Assembly: GCF_007992175.1 (NCBI RefSeq)
Contig: NZ_BJZT01000028.1
Span: 52,657-116,656 of the forward strand
Length of the DNA: 64,000 nt
Direction: 5' to 3'
From: Methylobacterium haplocladii
Lineage (GTDB): Bacteria; Pseudomonadota; Alphaproteobacteria; Rhizobiales; Beijerinckiaceae
Position 1 is the first letter of the stretch. Every line of letters starts with the position of its first letter. The notes beneath the pieces were generated by a model. The model made no database searches. It had not been told where the DNA came from and worked only from the letters and a program-made list of their open reading frames with translations. Of this stretch, positions 17,625-27,302 are shown piece after piece. A program made the translations under genes and the position numbers.

Positions 17625-19748
17625 ATGCCTCTGCACGCACTCGAAGAAGTCGCTCAGATCTCCGCCGACTGGCTCTGGCAAACCGACCAGGACGGGCGGT
17701 TCACTTACCTGTCCGCCGAGGCCGAGCGGTTCATGGGGCACCCGGTTGCGGCCATGCTCGGGTTCACCCGTGAGGCCTATTCCGTCGAGGACGGAGCGGC
17801 CGGCGAAAACATCTACAGCCTTCACGAAGTCTCCGAGGCAATGGCCGCGCAGCAGCCGTTCCGCGACCGGATTTACGTCTTCCGGCATCCGGACGGCGCA
17901 CCGCGCTGGTTCGAGATCAGCGGGCGTCCGCGTTTCGACGCCGACGGTACCTACCTCGGCTATCGCGGCGTCGGCAGCGACGTCAGCGATCAGCACCGCA
18001 CCCGTTCTGCGCTGGCGACGGCGCTTTCCCAGCTCCAGGGCGCCAACGCGCAACTCGTCGAACAGAACAGGCTCTTCGACGCAGCGCTCGAAAACATGAC
18101 CCAGGGCCTGTGCATGTTCGATGCGGAGAGCCGCCTCGTCGTGTGGAACCACCGCTACCTGGAGATCTTCGGCCTGGAGGAGGCCGCGCTGGCGCCCGGC
18201 ATGACCCAGCGTCAGATCATCGAGACCCTCGTCGCGCTCGAGCGCTACAAAGCCGGCGCCACCGTCGATTCCGTGAGCGAGGGCACCCGCACCTCCCTGT
18301 CCGCGGACGCGACCAAGTCGGTCCTGCGCGAACTGGCCGACGGCCGGGTCGTCGCGGCGACCCATCGCATCATGGCCGGCGGGGGGTGGGTCGCGACCTT
18401 CGAGGACGTGACGGAGCGTCGGCGCAACGAAGCGCGGATCATCCACATGGCGCGCCACGACGCGTTGACCGACCTGCCGAACCGCTCGGCGCTCCGCGAG
18501 ATCGGCGCTGAGATGGTCAGCCGCACGGATGATGGATCGACGCTGGCCGTGCTTTGCCTCGATCTCGACCGCTTCAAGCCCGTCAACGACAGCTACGGGC
18601 ATGCACTCGGCGACAAGCTCCTCAGGGCGGTGGCCGAACGGTTGCGCAGCCACATCCGGGGTGGCGACGTCGTCGCCCGTCTCGGCGGCGACGAGTTCAC
18701 CGTGCTTCACCGTGTCGCCGACATCTCCGGCGCGGTCACGTTGGCCCAGCGCCTGATCGCCGTGGTCAGCGCCCCCTACGAGCTCAACGGCTTCAACATC
18801 GAGATCGGCATGAGCGTCGGGATCGCGCTCGCCGACGGCGAGGGACGCGACATCGAGCGTCTGCTCAAGGACGCCGACATGGCGCTCTACGAGGCCAAGG
18901 CCGTCGGCCGCGGCACCCATTGCCTGTTCGAGACGCAGATGGACGAGACGGCGCGCGAGCGCACCGTCATGGAGCGCGAACTGCGCGAGGCCCTCGTCCA
19001 TGGCCGGTTCGAACTGCACTACCAGCCGCTGGTCGACCTCGACGACAACAGGATCAAGGGCGTGGAAGCTCTGGTGCGCTGGCGGCATCCCGAGCGGGGG
19101 CTCGTCAGCCCGACCGTGTTCATTCCGCTCGCGGAAGAAACCGGCCTGATCGTGCCGCTCGGCGACTGGGTGCTCAATCAGGCCTGCCGTGATGCCGCTG
19201 CGCTGCCGGACGACATCAGCGTCGCCGTTAACGTCTCCGCGCTGCAACTGCGCAACCGCAACTTCGCGCAAGGAGTCCTCATGGCGCTCGCGGCCAGCGG
19301 CCTGAAGGCGACGCGGCTCGAACTCGAAATCACCGAAAGCGTGCTGCTCGACGACACCGAGTCGAACCTCGAGACGCTGCATACCCTGCGTCGTCTCGGC
19401 GTCCGCATCTCGATGGACGATTTCGGCACCGGCTATTCGAGCATCAGCTACCTGCGGCGCTTCCCCTTCGACAAGATCAAGATCGACCGGTCGTTCGTGC
19501 GCGATTCCGCAGGCCGCTCGGATGCCGGCGCCATTATCCGCGCCATCGTCGGGCTCGGCGCGAGCCTCGGCATCACCACGCTGGTCGAGGGCATCGAAAC
19601 GGAGGAGCAGCTTGCCACGGTCCGCGCGGAGGGGGCGCAGGAGATGCAGGGCTACCTGTTCAGCCCGCCGCGACCGGTTCAGGATATCGCGCGGATGATC
19701 GCCGACGCCGCCGCGAAGCGGTCCGTTGCATCTGCCGCTGCAGCTTGA
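17625..19748 (+). CDS. PAS-PAS-GGDEF-EAL cyclic-di-GMP signalling protein
   Basis: A 707-residue cytoplasmic protein. A PAS domain at about residues 5-125 (ADWLWQTDQDGRFTYLS) and a second at 150-265 (ALENMTQGLCMFDAESRLVV) precede a GGDEF domain with intact LGGDEF near residue 353. An EAL domain follows with KGVEALVRWRHP near 479, then DDFGTGYSS and LVEGIETEEQL. Both cyclase and phosphodiesterase motifs look intact, so its net activity cannot be told from sequence. No membrane segments are visible. A TTAAC half-site lies 40 bp upstream (17581-17585), in the divergent region shared with the hydrolase gene. Confidence 0.95.
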   Translation: MPLHALEEVAQISADWLWQTDQDGRFTYLSAEAERFMGHPVAAMLGFTREAYSVEDGAAGENIYSLHEVSEAMAAQQPFRDRIYVFRHPDGAPRWFEISGRPRFDADGTYLGYRGVGSDVSDQHRTRSALATALSQLQGANAQLVEQNRLFDAALENMTQGLCMFDAESRLVVWNHRYLEIFGLEEAALAPGMTQRQIIETLVALERYKAGATVDSVSEGTRTSLSADATKSVLRELADGRVVAATHRIMAGGGWVATFEDVTERRRNEARIIHMARHDALTDLPNRSALREIGAEMVSRTDDGSTLAVLCLDLDRFKPVNDSYGHALGDKLLRAVAERLRSHIRGGDVVARLGGDEFTVLHRVADISGAVTLAQRLIAVVSAPYELNGFNIEIGMSVGIALADGEGRDIERLLKDADMALYEAKAVGRGTHCLFETQMDETARERTVMERELREALVHGRFELHYQPLVDLDDNRIKGVEALVRWRHPERGLVSPTVFIPLAEETGLIVPLGDWVLNQACRDAAALPDDISVAVNVSALQLRNRNFAQGVLMALAASGLKATRLELEITESVLLDDTESNLETLHTLRRLGVRISMDDFGTGYSSISYLRRFPFDKIKIDRSFVRDSAGRSDAGAIIRAIVGLGASLGITTLVEGIETEEQLATVRAEGAQEMQGYLFSPPRPVQDIARMIADAAAKRSVASAAAA

Positions 19749-19903
19749 ACGTCTACGCAACCGTCGCGGGAAAGCGCCTGCGGTAGCCGCGCGGCATGCG
19801 TTCAGTCCCGGTCCATCGAAGCCGTGCGAGAAAATGCCGTCGACGCAGGAACGATTGCCACAGCTTGGCCATTGTGCTCGGGACGGATTGATCGGAGGGC
19901 ACC

Positions 19904-20080
19904 ATGCTCGGTTGGGCAGTGACGTTTCTCGTCGTCGCGCTGATCGCGGCGATCCTGGGTTTCGGCGGCGTCGCGGGCACTGCGATGGAAGCGGCCAAGA
20001 TCGTATTCTTCGTGGCGATCGCACTGTTCCTGATCTCCGCGGTGTCCGGTGCCGTACGCGGACGCGCACCGCGGATCTGA
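19904..20080 (+). CDS. DUF1328 small membrane protein
   Basis: A 58-residue protein, [20 protein letters not shown] at the start, with two hydrophobic segments and a GAVRGRAP end. It matches the DUF1328 (YtjA-like) family of small inner-membrane proteins often induced by stress; function unknown. Ribosome-binding site GGAGGG lies 6 bp before the ATG. It stands alone between the GGDEF-EAL gene and the pseudouridine synthase gene. Confidence 0.88.
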   Translation: MLGWAVTFLVVALIAAILGFGGVAGTAMEAAKIVFFVAIALFLISAVSGAVRGRAPRI

Positions 20081-20227
20081 CGAAGCGGCCCGCCGGATCG
20101 GATGAATACGGGCGGCGTCGGCCGCTTTTGCGATTTGCGATGACGGCAGCGGCCCATGCAGCGGCGACATCGCGGGCGTGCCCATGGCCGCCCAACACGC
20201 GTCTCGTAACAGGCGGCATGCTCTGTT

Positions 20228-22228
20228 ATGGCATCGGGCATGAACGACAATTCCGAAGACGACATCCCCGTGGCGGAGCCCGCGCGCGGCGACGAGACGA
20301 TTCCCGCGAGCCCCGAAGCGCTGCCCGCGACACCGGACGGTGAACGGATCGCCAAGGCGATCGCCCGTGCCGGCATCGCCTCGCGCCGCGACGTCGAGGC
20401 GATGATCGAGGCGGGCCGCGTCACCCTCAACGGGAAGATCCTGGCGTCGCCGGCGATCAACGTCACCGATGCCGACCGCATCACCGTCGACGGCGAGCCT
20501 CTGCCGGCCCGGGAGCGCACGCGACTTTGGATCCTGCACAAACCTCGTGGCGTCGTCACCACGGCGCGTGACCCCGAAGGCCGGCAGACGGTCTTCGATG
20601 TCGTGCCCGAGGAACTGCCGCGCGTCGTCGCCATCGGCCGGCTCGACATCAACACCGAGGGCCTGCTGCTGCTGACCAACGACGGCGGTCTCGCCAAGGT
20701 CATCGCGCATCCCGACACCGGCTGGCTGCGCAAGTATCGTGTGCGAGCTTTCGGCGAGATTACCCAGGTGGAACTCGACAAGCTCCGCAAGGGCGTCACC
20801 ATCGACGGGATGGAATACGGCCCCGTCGAGGCGCATCTCGATCGGGCGCAGGGCGACAACCTCTGGCTGACGCTGGGGCTGCGCGAGGGCAAGAACCGCG
20901 AAGTCAAGCGTATCCTCGAGCATCTCGGCCTGTCGGTGAACCGGCTGATCCGGCTCTCGTTCGGTCCGTTCCAACTCGGCGATCTCGAAGTGGGCCTCGT
21001 GGAAGAGATCCGCACCAAGGTGCTCAAGGAGCAGCTCGGCAAGACCCTGGCCGAGCAGGCCGGCGTCGATTTCGAGAGCCCGACGCGCGAGCCGATCGCG
21101 CCGTTCGGCAAGCCGAAGAAGCCCGCCGCCGCCGCGCCCGAGCGCTCTGGTGGCCAGGGCCAGAAGTCCCCCCGCGAGGGCGGGCGCTCGCGCGAGCCGA
21201 GCTATGGCCGGCCGAGCTTCGACCGCCAGGGCCGCGACCCGTCGCGACCGGCGCGTCCCGCCGCCCCTGCTCGAGTACCGACCGGCGGGATGAGTGCCGG
21301 TCCCCGCGAGTCGATCTGGCGCGCCGATGCCGATGTCGAGAAGCCGCACGGCACCAAGATCCCCCGCCGCGGTGCCGACCCGAAGGCATCACGGGCCGTG
21401 GCGGCCGAGCGCGGACGCGAGCGCGTCGGTGCGATCCAGGCCGCCGGCGACCGCCGGGTGCTGGTCGAGCGACTGCAGCCGAGCCCCGAGGCTCCGGCGC
21501 CCGAGCCGCACAAGCGTACCCGCTTCCGCACGCAGGACGAGCGCCCGCAGCGTTCGGGCGACGACCGCGCGCCGCGTGCCGATGCGCGGCCGCCCCGGCG
21601 CGACAATTTCGAGGATCGCGGCGAGCGTCGCGGCCCGCCGCGCGACCGCCCTCAGGGCGGCGAGCGCTCGGGTGGTTTTCGCGGAGAGGACCGTCCGCGT
21701 TCCTTCGGCGGCGGTCGCGACCGTCCCGAGGGTGGGGCCAATCGGAGTGACGAGCGTCCGCGTTCGTTCGGTGGTGGCCGCGATCGTCCCGAGGGCGGGG
21801 CCAATCGTGGCGACGAGCGTCCGCGCTCCTTCGGTGGTGGCCGGGACCGTCCCGACGGCGCAGCCGGTCGTGGCGAGCGCCCGGGCGGGTACCGTTCCGC
21901 ATGCGATCGCGGCGGCTTCAAGGGAGGCGAAGGCCGGTCCGGCTCCGGTGCCCGTTCCGACCGCCCTGCCGGTGGCGGTTTCCGGACCGACAAGCCCCCG
22001 GGCGGACGCCCCGGCGCCGGTCGCAGCTTCAAGCCCGGCGGCGATCGTCCGGGTGGCTTCCGCAGCGATCGTCCCGGCGGCGGCGACCGCCCGGGTGGCG
22101 GGGGCTTCAAGGCGGGCGCCGGTCGCCCCGGCGGCGGCTTCAAGGGCGGCAAGCCCGGCGGGCGTCCGGGCGGCTTCGGCGGCAAGCCGAATTCCGGCGG
22201 TGGCCGTCCGCCGCGTGCGGGGAAATGA
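20228..22228 (+). CDS. rluB: 23S rRNA pseudouridine synthase, RluB/RsuA family, with long Arg/Gly-rich tail
   Basis: A 666-residue protein, more than twice the enzyme core length. After an acidic leader, residues 38-90 form an S4 RNA-binding domain (ERIAKAIARAGIASRRDVEA). The catalytic domain follows with the Asp-containing IGRLDINTEGLLLLTNDG and EGKNREVKRILEHLGLSVNR. The C-terminal half (from about residue 300) is disordered and rich in Arg, Gly, Asp and Pro, including three 21-residue repeats. The core isomerises a uridine in 23S rRNA; the tail probably binds RNA or ribosomes. Extended tails are known in alphaproteobacterial homologues. ATG at 20228 or 20240 are both possible starts. Confidence 0.9.
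   Translation: MASGMNDNSEDDIPVAEPARGDETIPASPEALPATPDGERIAKAIARAGIASRRDVEAMIEAGRVTLNGKILASPAINVTDADRITVDGEPLPARERTRLWILHKPRGVVTTARDPEGRQTVFDVVPEELPRVVAIGRLDINTEGLLLLTNDGGLAKVIAHPDTGWLRKYRVRAFGEITQVELDKLRKGVTIDGMEYGPVEAHLDRAQGDNLWLTLGLREGKNREVKRILEHLGLSVNRLIRLSFGPFQLGDLEVGLVEEIRTKVLKEQLGKTLAEQAGVDFESPTREPIAPFGKPKKPAAAAPERSGGQGQKSPREGGRSREPSYGRPSFDRQGRDPSRPARPAAPARVPTGGMSAGPRESIWRADADVEKPHGTKIPRRGADPKASRAVAAERGRERVGAIQAAGDRRVLVERLQPSPEAPAPEPHKRTRFRTQDERPQRSGDDRAPRADARPPRRDNFEDRGERRGPPRDRPQGGERSGGFRGEDRPRSFGGGRDRPEGGANRSDERPRSFGGGRDRPEGGANRGDERPRSFGGGRDRPDGAAGRGERPGGYRSACDRGGFKGGEGRSGSGARSDRPAGGGFRTDKPPGGRPGAGRSFKPGGDRPGGFRSDRPGGGDRPGGGGFKAGAGRPGGGFKGGKPGGRPGGFGGKPNSGGGRPPRAGK
21686..21874 (+). 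repeat. Three tandem 63-bp repeats inside rluB tail
   Basis: Units at 21686-21748, 21749-21811 and 21812-21874 encode 21-residue copies centred on ERPRSFGGGRDRPEGGANR. Units 1 and 2 are nearly identical in protein; unit 3 has diverged at the end (DGAAGRG). The phase is a multiple of three, so copy number can change without breaking the frame. Confidence 0.93.
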
Positions 22229-22301
22229 TCTCGAACGAACGACCGTGCACTGCCCGAGGCGGTGAGCGCACGGCCGCTTCGGTTCGCGGATCTGTGAAAG
22301 A

Positions 22302-22862
22302 ATGAGGATCGTCGGGGGAGATCTGCGTGGGCGCACCCTGCGCGGCCCGCGCACCGACGCGATCCGGCCGACCTCGGACCGGCTGCGGGAGGCGCTCTTC
22401 AACGTCCTCGCCCATGCCTACGAGGATGCGGTCGCGGGTGCCCGCGTCCTGGACCTCTTCGCGGGCACCGGAGCGTTGAGCTTCGAGGCGCTGTCGCGCG
22501 GCGCTGCCTACGCGCAACTCGTCGACGAGGGTGCCGAAGCTCGCGGGCTCATCCGCGAGAACATCGAGGCCCTGGGACTCGAGGGCACCACCCGCCTCTA
22601 CCGGCGCGATGCCACGAAGCTCGGTCTGGCCCAGGCGAGCGGGCGGTTCTCCCTGGTCTTCTGCGATCCGCCCTACGGCCGGGACCTCGCCCCGAGGGCG
22701 CTCGTCTCAGCTGCCGAGGGTGGCTGGCTTGAGCCCGCCGCGTTGGTGCTGGTCGAGGAGGCGGCTGGCGTGGTCCTCGCTCCCCTCCCCGGCTTTTCGC
22801 AACTGGAGCGGCGCTACTACGGCGAGACGGCCGTGACATTCCTGCGGTTCTCAGCCGGCTGA
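22302..22862 (+). CDS. rsmD: 16S rRNA (guanine966-N2)-methyltransferase
   Basis: A 186-residue RsmD starting MRIVGGDLRGRTLRGPR and TSDRLREALFNVL. LDLFAGTGALSFEALSRGA is the SAM-binding motif I and LVFCDPPYGRDL the catalytic motif IV (N/DPPY). It methylates G966 in the 30S subunit. Its position 73 bp after the pseudouridine synthase places two rRNA modification enzymes together. Length and motif order match the family. Confidence 0.93.
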   Translation: MRIVGGDLRGRTLRGPRTDAIRPTSDRLREALFNVLAHAYEDAVAGARVLDLFAGTGALSFEALSRGAAYAQLVDEGAEARGLIRENIEALGLEGTTRLYRRDATKLGLAQASGRFSLVFCDPPYGRDLAPRALVSAAEGGWLEPAALVLVEEAAGVVLAPLPGFSQLERRYYGETAVTFLRFSAG

Positions 22863-22974
22863 ACGCCCTGGCCGGTCGGTCCCCTTCTTAGAATTATAAT
22901 TGACTTGAGCGCGCCCGCGCGAAATCCTGCCGGCACAAAAGCGCCCCAAGGCGCCCGCCGGGAGAGATACGCCG

Positions 22975-25107
22975 ATGCCTGCCACCCAGACCACGAAGCT
23001 CGGCGCCTGCCCGCACGACTGCCCCGATACCTGCTCGATGATCTACACGATCGAGGAGGGCCGGCTGATCAGCGTGAAGGGCAACCCCGACCATCCCATG
23101 ACCCGCGGCGCTTTGTGCGGCAAAATCAACGATTTCGATCGGCACCACTACAATCCCGACCGCGTGCTCTATCCGATGCGCCGCTCGGGTCCGAAAGGCT
23201 CCGGCCAGTTCACCCGCATAACCTGGACCGAGGCGCTGGACGAGATCCACGCCCGCTTCACCGAGGTCCGCGAGACCCACGGCCGGGAGGCGATCCTTCC
23301 CTACAACTATCTCGGCAACGAGGGCGTGGTGCAGGGCCTCACCGTCGGCGACGCCTTCTTCAACAAGCTGGGCGCCAGCGTCGCGGAGAAGACCTTCTGC
23401 GGCTCGGGCTCCTGCACGGCCTGGCTCCTGACCGTCGGGCCGACCAACGGCCTCGACCCGATGAGCTTCACCCAATCGAAGTACATCGTCATCTGGGGCT
23501 GCAACTCGATCTCCACCAACATCCACCATTGGCACGTGGTGAAGGAGGCGCAGCGCGCCGGCGCCAAGGTGGTGGTGATCGATCCCTACCGCTCGCGTAC
23601 GGCGAAGGAAGCCGATTGGCACATCATGCCGAAGCCCGGCACCGACGGTGCGCTGGCGATGTCGCTGATCCACTGCATCATCAACGGCAATCTGATCGAT
23701 GCGGATTATGTCGAGAGCCACACGGTCGGGTTCGACCAGTTGAAGGAGCGGGCAGAGCCCTTCACGCCGGAATACGCGGAGAAAATCTGCGGCGTGCCGG
23801 CCGCGGACATCCGCATGCTGGCGCACGAATACGCGACCACCCGCAACGCCGCGATCCGGCCGGGTGTCGCCGTCGAGCGCAGCGCCGGCGGGGCGCAGGC
23901 GTTGCGCGCGATCTTCTCGCTGCCGGCGCTGACCGGGGCCTGGAAGGACCCGGGCGGCGGCGTCTACCAGATGCCGCTGTGGGAGTTCCCGGTGCATTGG
24001 GACCGCGTCTGCCGGCCCGACTGGATTCCGCAGGGCACGCGCGCCGTGAACGTGCTGAAGCTCGGCGCAGTCCTCAACGGCGAGGCCGGACTCGACCCCG
24101 GCATCCACGCGCTGATGGTCTACAACGCCAACCCGGTCTCGAACTCGACCGAGACCGCCGCGATCAAGAAGGGCCTCGCCCGTGAGGACCTGTTCACGGT
24201 GGTGAGCGAGCATTTCGTCACCGACACCGCCCGCTACGCCGACATCCTGCTGCCGGCCACCATGGCTGCCGAGCACGACGACATGATGTTCTCGTGGGGG
24301 CATTTCTTCTTCACGCTCAATCAGAAGGCGATCGAGCCGCCCGGCGAGACCGTCTCCAACGCCGAGCTGTTTCGCCGTCTCGCCAAGCGCTTCGGCTTCG
24401 ACGAACCGCAATTCTCCATGAGCGAAACAGAGCTCATGGAGTGGTATCTCGACTGGGACAGCCCGAAGATGGCCGGCGCCAGCATGGACCACTTCCGCGA
24501 GCAGGGCTGGTACCGGTTGAACATTGGGGATCCCGAAACGCGCACGCCCCATGCCGAGGGCAACTTCCCGACGGCGTCCGGCAAATGCGAATTCTTCTCA
24601 CAGGGGGCCCTCGACAACGGCAACTTCGTCGCCCCGCCCTTCCGGCAGATGTACGAGGCCGAGCAGGGTGGCGAGACCCTCGATCCCTTGCCCGGCTACG
24701 TGCCGGCCAACGAGCGGCCGGAGACCAACGGGGCGCTCGCCGCGCGCTTCCCGCTCAACATCGTCTCCCCGAAGAGCCACGGCTTCCTCAATTCGCAATA
24801 TGCGAACGAGGCCCACAAGATCGCCCGCCAGGGCGAGCAGGCGATCCTGATCAACCCGTCGGACGCCTCTGGGCGGCAGATCACGGAGGGGGCGCTGGTG
24901 CGCGTGTTCAACGAGCGCGGCACGTTCCATGGCCAGGCCCAGGTGACGGAGGACGTGCCGCCGGGTCTCGTCGTGGCGTCCCTCGGCTACTGGCACTCGC
25001 TCAACCGAAACGGCGCGGTGAACGTGGTGAGTTCGTCTACCTACGGCGGAATGGGCCATTCGCCGACCTTCAGCGACAACCTCGTCGAAGTCGGACTCGC
25101 GACTTAG
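22975..25107 (+). CDS. Molybdopterin oxidoreductase, formate-dehydrogenase-like, single subunit
   Basis: A 710-residue member of the bis-MGD molybdoenzyme family. The N-terminal ACPHDCPDTCSM (Cys-x3-Cys-x3-Cys) with GALCGKI downstream makes a [4Fe-4S] site. NYLGNEGVVQG, FCGSGSCTAW (near the molybdenum site), VIDPYRSRTAKEADWH and DILLPATMAAEHDD are cofactor-binding segments. The C-terminal molydopterin-binding domain starts near residue 600. There is no Tat signal, so it is cytoplasmic. No electron-transfer or chaperone subunit is adjacent: rsmD lies upstream and hemF 42 bp downstream. In Methylobacterium a protein of this type, Fdh4A, is needed for formate oxidation; whether this is that gene I cannot verify. 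Confidence 0.85.
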   Translation: MPATQTTKLGACPHDCPDTCSMIYTIEEGRLISVKGNPDHPMTRGALCGKINDFDRHHYNPDRVLYPMRRSGPKGSGQFTRITWTEALDEIHARFTEVRETHGREAILPYNYLGNEGVVQGLTVGDAFFNKLGASVAEKTFCGSGSCTAWLLTVGPTNGLDPMSFTQSKYIVIWGCNSISTNIHHWHVVKEAQRAGAKVVVIDPYRSRTAKEADWHIMPKPGTDGALAMSLIHCIINGNLIDADYVESHTVGFDQLKERAEPFTPEYAEKICGVPAADIRMLAHEYATTRNAAIRPGVAVERSAGGAQALRAIFSLPALTGAWKDPGGGVYQMPLWEFPVHWDRVCRPDWIPQGTRAVNVLKLGAVLNGEAGLDPGIHALMVYNANPVSNSTETAAIKKGLAREDLFTVVSEHFVTDTARYADILLPATMAAEHDDMMFSWGHFFFTLNQKAIEPPGETVSNAELFRRLAKRFGFDEPQFSMSETELMEWYLDWDSPKMAGASMDHFREQGWYRLNIGDPETRTPHAEGNFPTASGKCEFFSQGALDNGNFVAPPFRQMYEAEQGGETLDPLPGYVPANERPETNGALAARFPLNIVSPKSHGFLNSQYANEAHKIARQGEQAILINPSDASGRQITEGALVRVFNERGTFHGQAQVTEDVPPGLVVASLGYWHSLNRNGAVNVVSSSTYGGMGHSPTFSDNLVEVGLAT

Positions 25108-25149
25108 CGAATTGACGCCTCCCGCTCGGGATGTGACATCGCTGGGGCC

Positions 25150-26076
25150 ATGCAGAAGCCCGCAATGACCCTCCCCCTGCCGAGCGAGAGCGACCTCGCT
25201 GCCATCAAGGCCGACGCGGCCACGTGGTTCGCCACCTTGCGCGACCGGATCGTGACGGCGCTGGAGACCTTGGAGGATCAGGCGGCCGGCCCGTTCCATG
25301 CGGACGCGCCGGCGGAGGCCGGAAAATTCGAAAAGACGCCGTGGCAGCGCACCGACCATAGCGGCGCCCCGGGCGGTGGCGGCGTCATGTCGATGCTGAA
25401 AGGCCGCGTCTTCGAGAAGGCCGGCGTCCACATCTCCACGGTGCACGGCGAGTTCGCGCCGGAATTCCGGGCGCAGATGCCGGGTGCCTCCGAGGATCCG
25501 CGCTTCTTCGCCACCGGCATCTCGCTGATCGCCCATCCGTGGAACCCGAACGTGCCGACGGTCCACATGAACACGCGCTTCGTGGTGACCACGAAGGCGT
25601 GGTTCGGCGGCGGGGCCGACCTGACGCCGGTGCTGGAGCGCCGTCGCAATCAGGAAGACCCCGACACCCGGCTGTTCCATGCCTCCCTGCAAGAGGCTTG
25701 CGATGCACACGCGCCGGCCGCGAACTACGAAAAGTACAAGGCGTGGTGCGAGGAGTATTTTTATCTCCCTCACCGTCAGGAGCCGCGCGGCATCGGCGGC
25801 ATCTTCTACGACTATCACTGGACCGGCGACCCGAAGGCCGATCTCGCCTTCACGCGGGACGTGGGACAGGCCTTCCTCAAGGCCTATCCCGAGATCGTCT
25901 TCTCGAACCTCGCCAAGGACTGGACCGAGGCCGACCGGGTCGAGCAGCAGGTCCGGCGGGGACGCTATGTCGAGTTCAACCTGCTGCACGACCGCGGCAC
26001 CATCTTCGGCCTGAAGACCGGCGGCAACGTCGCCTCGATCCTGTCCTCGCTGCCGCCGACCGTGCGCTGGCCGTGA
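25150..26076 (+). CDS. hemF: Coproporphyrinogen III oxidase, oxygen-dependent
   Basis: A 308-residue HemF performing oxidative decarboxylation of coproporphyrinogen III to protoporphyrinogen IX in heme and bacteriochlorophyll synthesis. [60 protein letters not shown] and [18 protein letters not shown] are the family signatures in order. Length matches. Its stop codon overlaps the GTG start of the following helicase gene (GTGA), indicating coupling. It is 42 bp downstream of the molybdoenzyme gene. Confidence 0.97.
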   Translation: MQKPAMTLPLPSESDLAAIKADAATWFATLRDRIVTALETLEDQAAGPFHADAPAEAGKFEKTPWQRTDHSGAPGGGGVMSMLKGRVFEKAGVHISTVHGEFAPEFRAQMPGASEDPRFFATGISLIAHPWNPNVPTVHMNTRFVVTTKAWFGGGADLTPVLERRRNQEDPDTRLFHASLQEACDAHAPAANYEKYKAWCEEYFYLPHRQEPRGIGGIFYDYHWTGDPKADLAFTRDVGQAFLKAYPEIVFSNLAKDWTEADRVEQQVRRGRYVEFNLLHDRGTIFGLKTGGNVASILSSLPPTVRWP

Positions 26077-27191
26077 CGGCCGATCTGCCGAAGGCCTACG
26101 CCCCGCAGCAGGAGGCGGCGCTCAAGGCCATCGCGAACTGGATGAAGGGCGGCGGCGATCAGGTTTTCCGCCTGTTCGGCTATGCCGGCACCGGCAAGAC
26201 TACCCTAGCGCGGCGCATCGCGGACGACGTCGACGGCACCGTGCTGTTCGGCGCCTTCACCGGCAAGGCGGCCTCGGTGATGCGCCAGAAGGGCTGCCAC
26301 GACGCCGCGACGATCCACAGCCTGATCTACCGCACGAAGGAGGGTGACGAGGGCGGCCCGACCTTTACGCTGAACCGCTCGGGTCCGGCGGCCAAGGCGG
26401 ATCTCATCGTCATCGACGAATGCTCGATGGTCGATTCCGACCTCGGCAACGACCTCCTGGCCTTCGACAAGCCCGTGCTGGTGCTCGGCGACCCGGCCCA
26501 GCTTCCGCCGGTGCGCGGCGGGGGCTTCTTCACCGAGGCCGAGCCCGACGTGATGCTCACCGAGGTCCACCGGCAGGCGGCCGACGATCCGATCGTGCGC
26601 ATGGCGATGACGGTGCGCGAAGGCGGCCGGCTGGAATTGGGCACCTTCGGCGACAGCCGCGTCGTCTCCCGCCGCACCCTCGACCCGACCGAGGTGCTCG
26701 ATTGCGATCAGGTGCTGGTCGGCATGAACAAGACCCGCCGGCTCTACAACAACCGCCTGCGCGAGCTCGCAGGCCACACCGACCCGATGCCGTCGGTGGG
26801 CGAGAAGCTGGTCTGCCTGCGCAACGACCGCACGAAGGGCCTGCTCAACGGCTCCACCTGGACGGTGCAGGCGCTGCGCGCGCCGCCGCGCCCCGACACC
26901 ATCCGCCTCGACGTCGTCTCCGAGGACGATCCGGCGGTTCGCCGCCGTGCCGTCGACATCAAGGTCTTGCGCCAGATCATCGAGGGCAGCGAGGAGGAGA
27001 TCCCGTTCTCCATGCGTCGCGAGACCGACGAGTTCACCTACGGCTACGCGCTGACCGTCCACAAAGCGCAGGGTTCGCAGTGGGACAAGGTGGTGCTGTT
27101 CGACGAATCCTTCGCGTTCCGCGAGCACCGGGCGCGCTGGCTCTACACGGGACTGACGCGGGCGGCGCGGGCGATTACGGTTGTGGTGTGA
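26073..27191 (+). CDS. RecD-like ATP-dependent DNA helicase (short form)
   Basis: A 372-residue superfamily 1 helicase. The Walker A motif is [16 protein letters not shown], Walker B/DEAD-like box [15 protein letters not shown], motif [15 protein letters not shown], and the C-terminal UvrD-like motif [16 protein letters not shown] with [15 protein letters not shown]. It lacks the large N-terminal domains of RecD/RecD2, so it is a minimal form, as seen in many alphaproteobacteria; it resembles phage Dda helicase in size. The role is presumably DNA repair or recombination. The start is a GTG overlapping hemF by 4 bp. Confidence 0.87.
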   Translation: MTADLPKAYAPQQEAALKAIANWMKGGGDQVFRLFGYAGTGKTTLARRIADDVDGTVLFGAFTGKAASVMRQKGCHDAATIHSLIYRTKEGDEGGPTFTLNRSGPAAKADLIVIDECSMVDSDLGNDLLAFDKPVLVLGDPAQLPPVRGGGFFTEAEPDVMLTEVHRQAADDPIVRMAMTVREGGRLELGTFGDSRVVSRRTLDPTEVLDCDQVLVGMNKTRRLYNNRLRELAGHTDPMPSVGEKLVCLRNDRTKGLLNGSTWTVQALRAPPRPDTIRLDVVSEDDPAVRRRAVDIKVLRQIIEGSEEEIPFSMRRETDEFTYGYALTVHKAQGSQWDKVVLFDESFAFREHRARWLYTGLTRAARAITVVV

Positions 27192-27302
27192 GGGTCTGTC
27201 CCCCTCGGGAGCGTCCTACCCTCGCCTTGAGGGTGAGGGCGAGCGTTGAAGAGGCGGAACCTGACCGGTTCTCGCAGCACCTCATCAGGGAGAGGCAAGT
27301 CC

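Noticed and set aside
17544..20219. An 891-codon reverse-strand open frame
   Set aside because: Antisense to the GGDEF-EAL gene, whose motifs are complete on the forward strand.
21686..21874. Possible CRISPR array
   Set aside because: The three 63-bp units are contiguous without spacers and in frame within a protein.
22894..24552. A 552-codon reverse-strand open frame
   Set aside because: Antisense to the molybdoenzyme; composition is that of a shadow frame.
27192..27302. Hairpin repeat between the helicase and GST genes
   Set aside because: CCCTCGCC and GAGGGTGAGGGCGAG pair only partly and lack a clear loop or tail.
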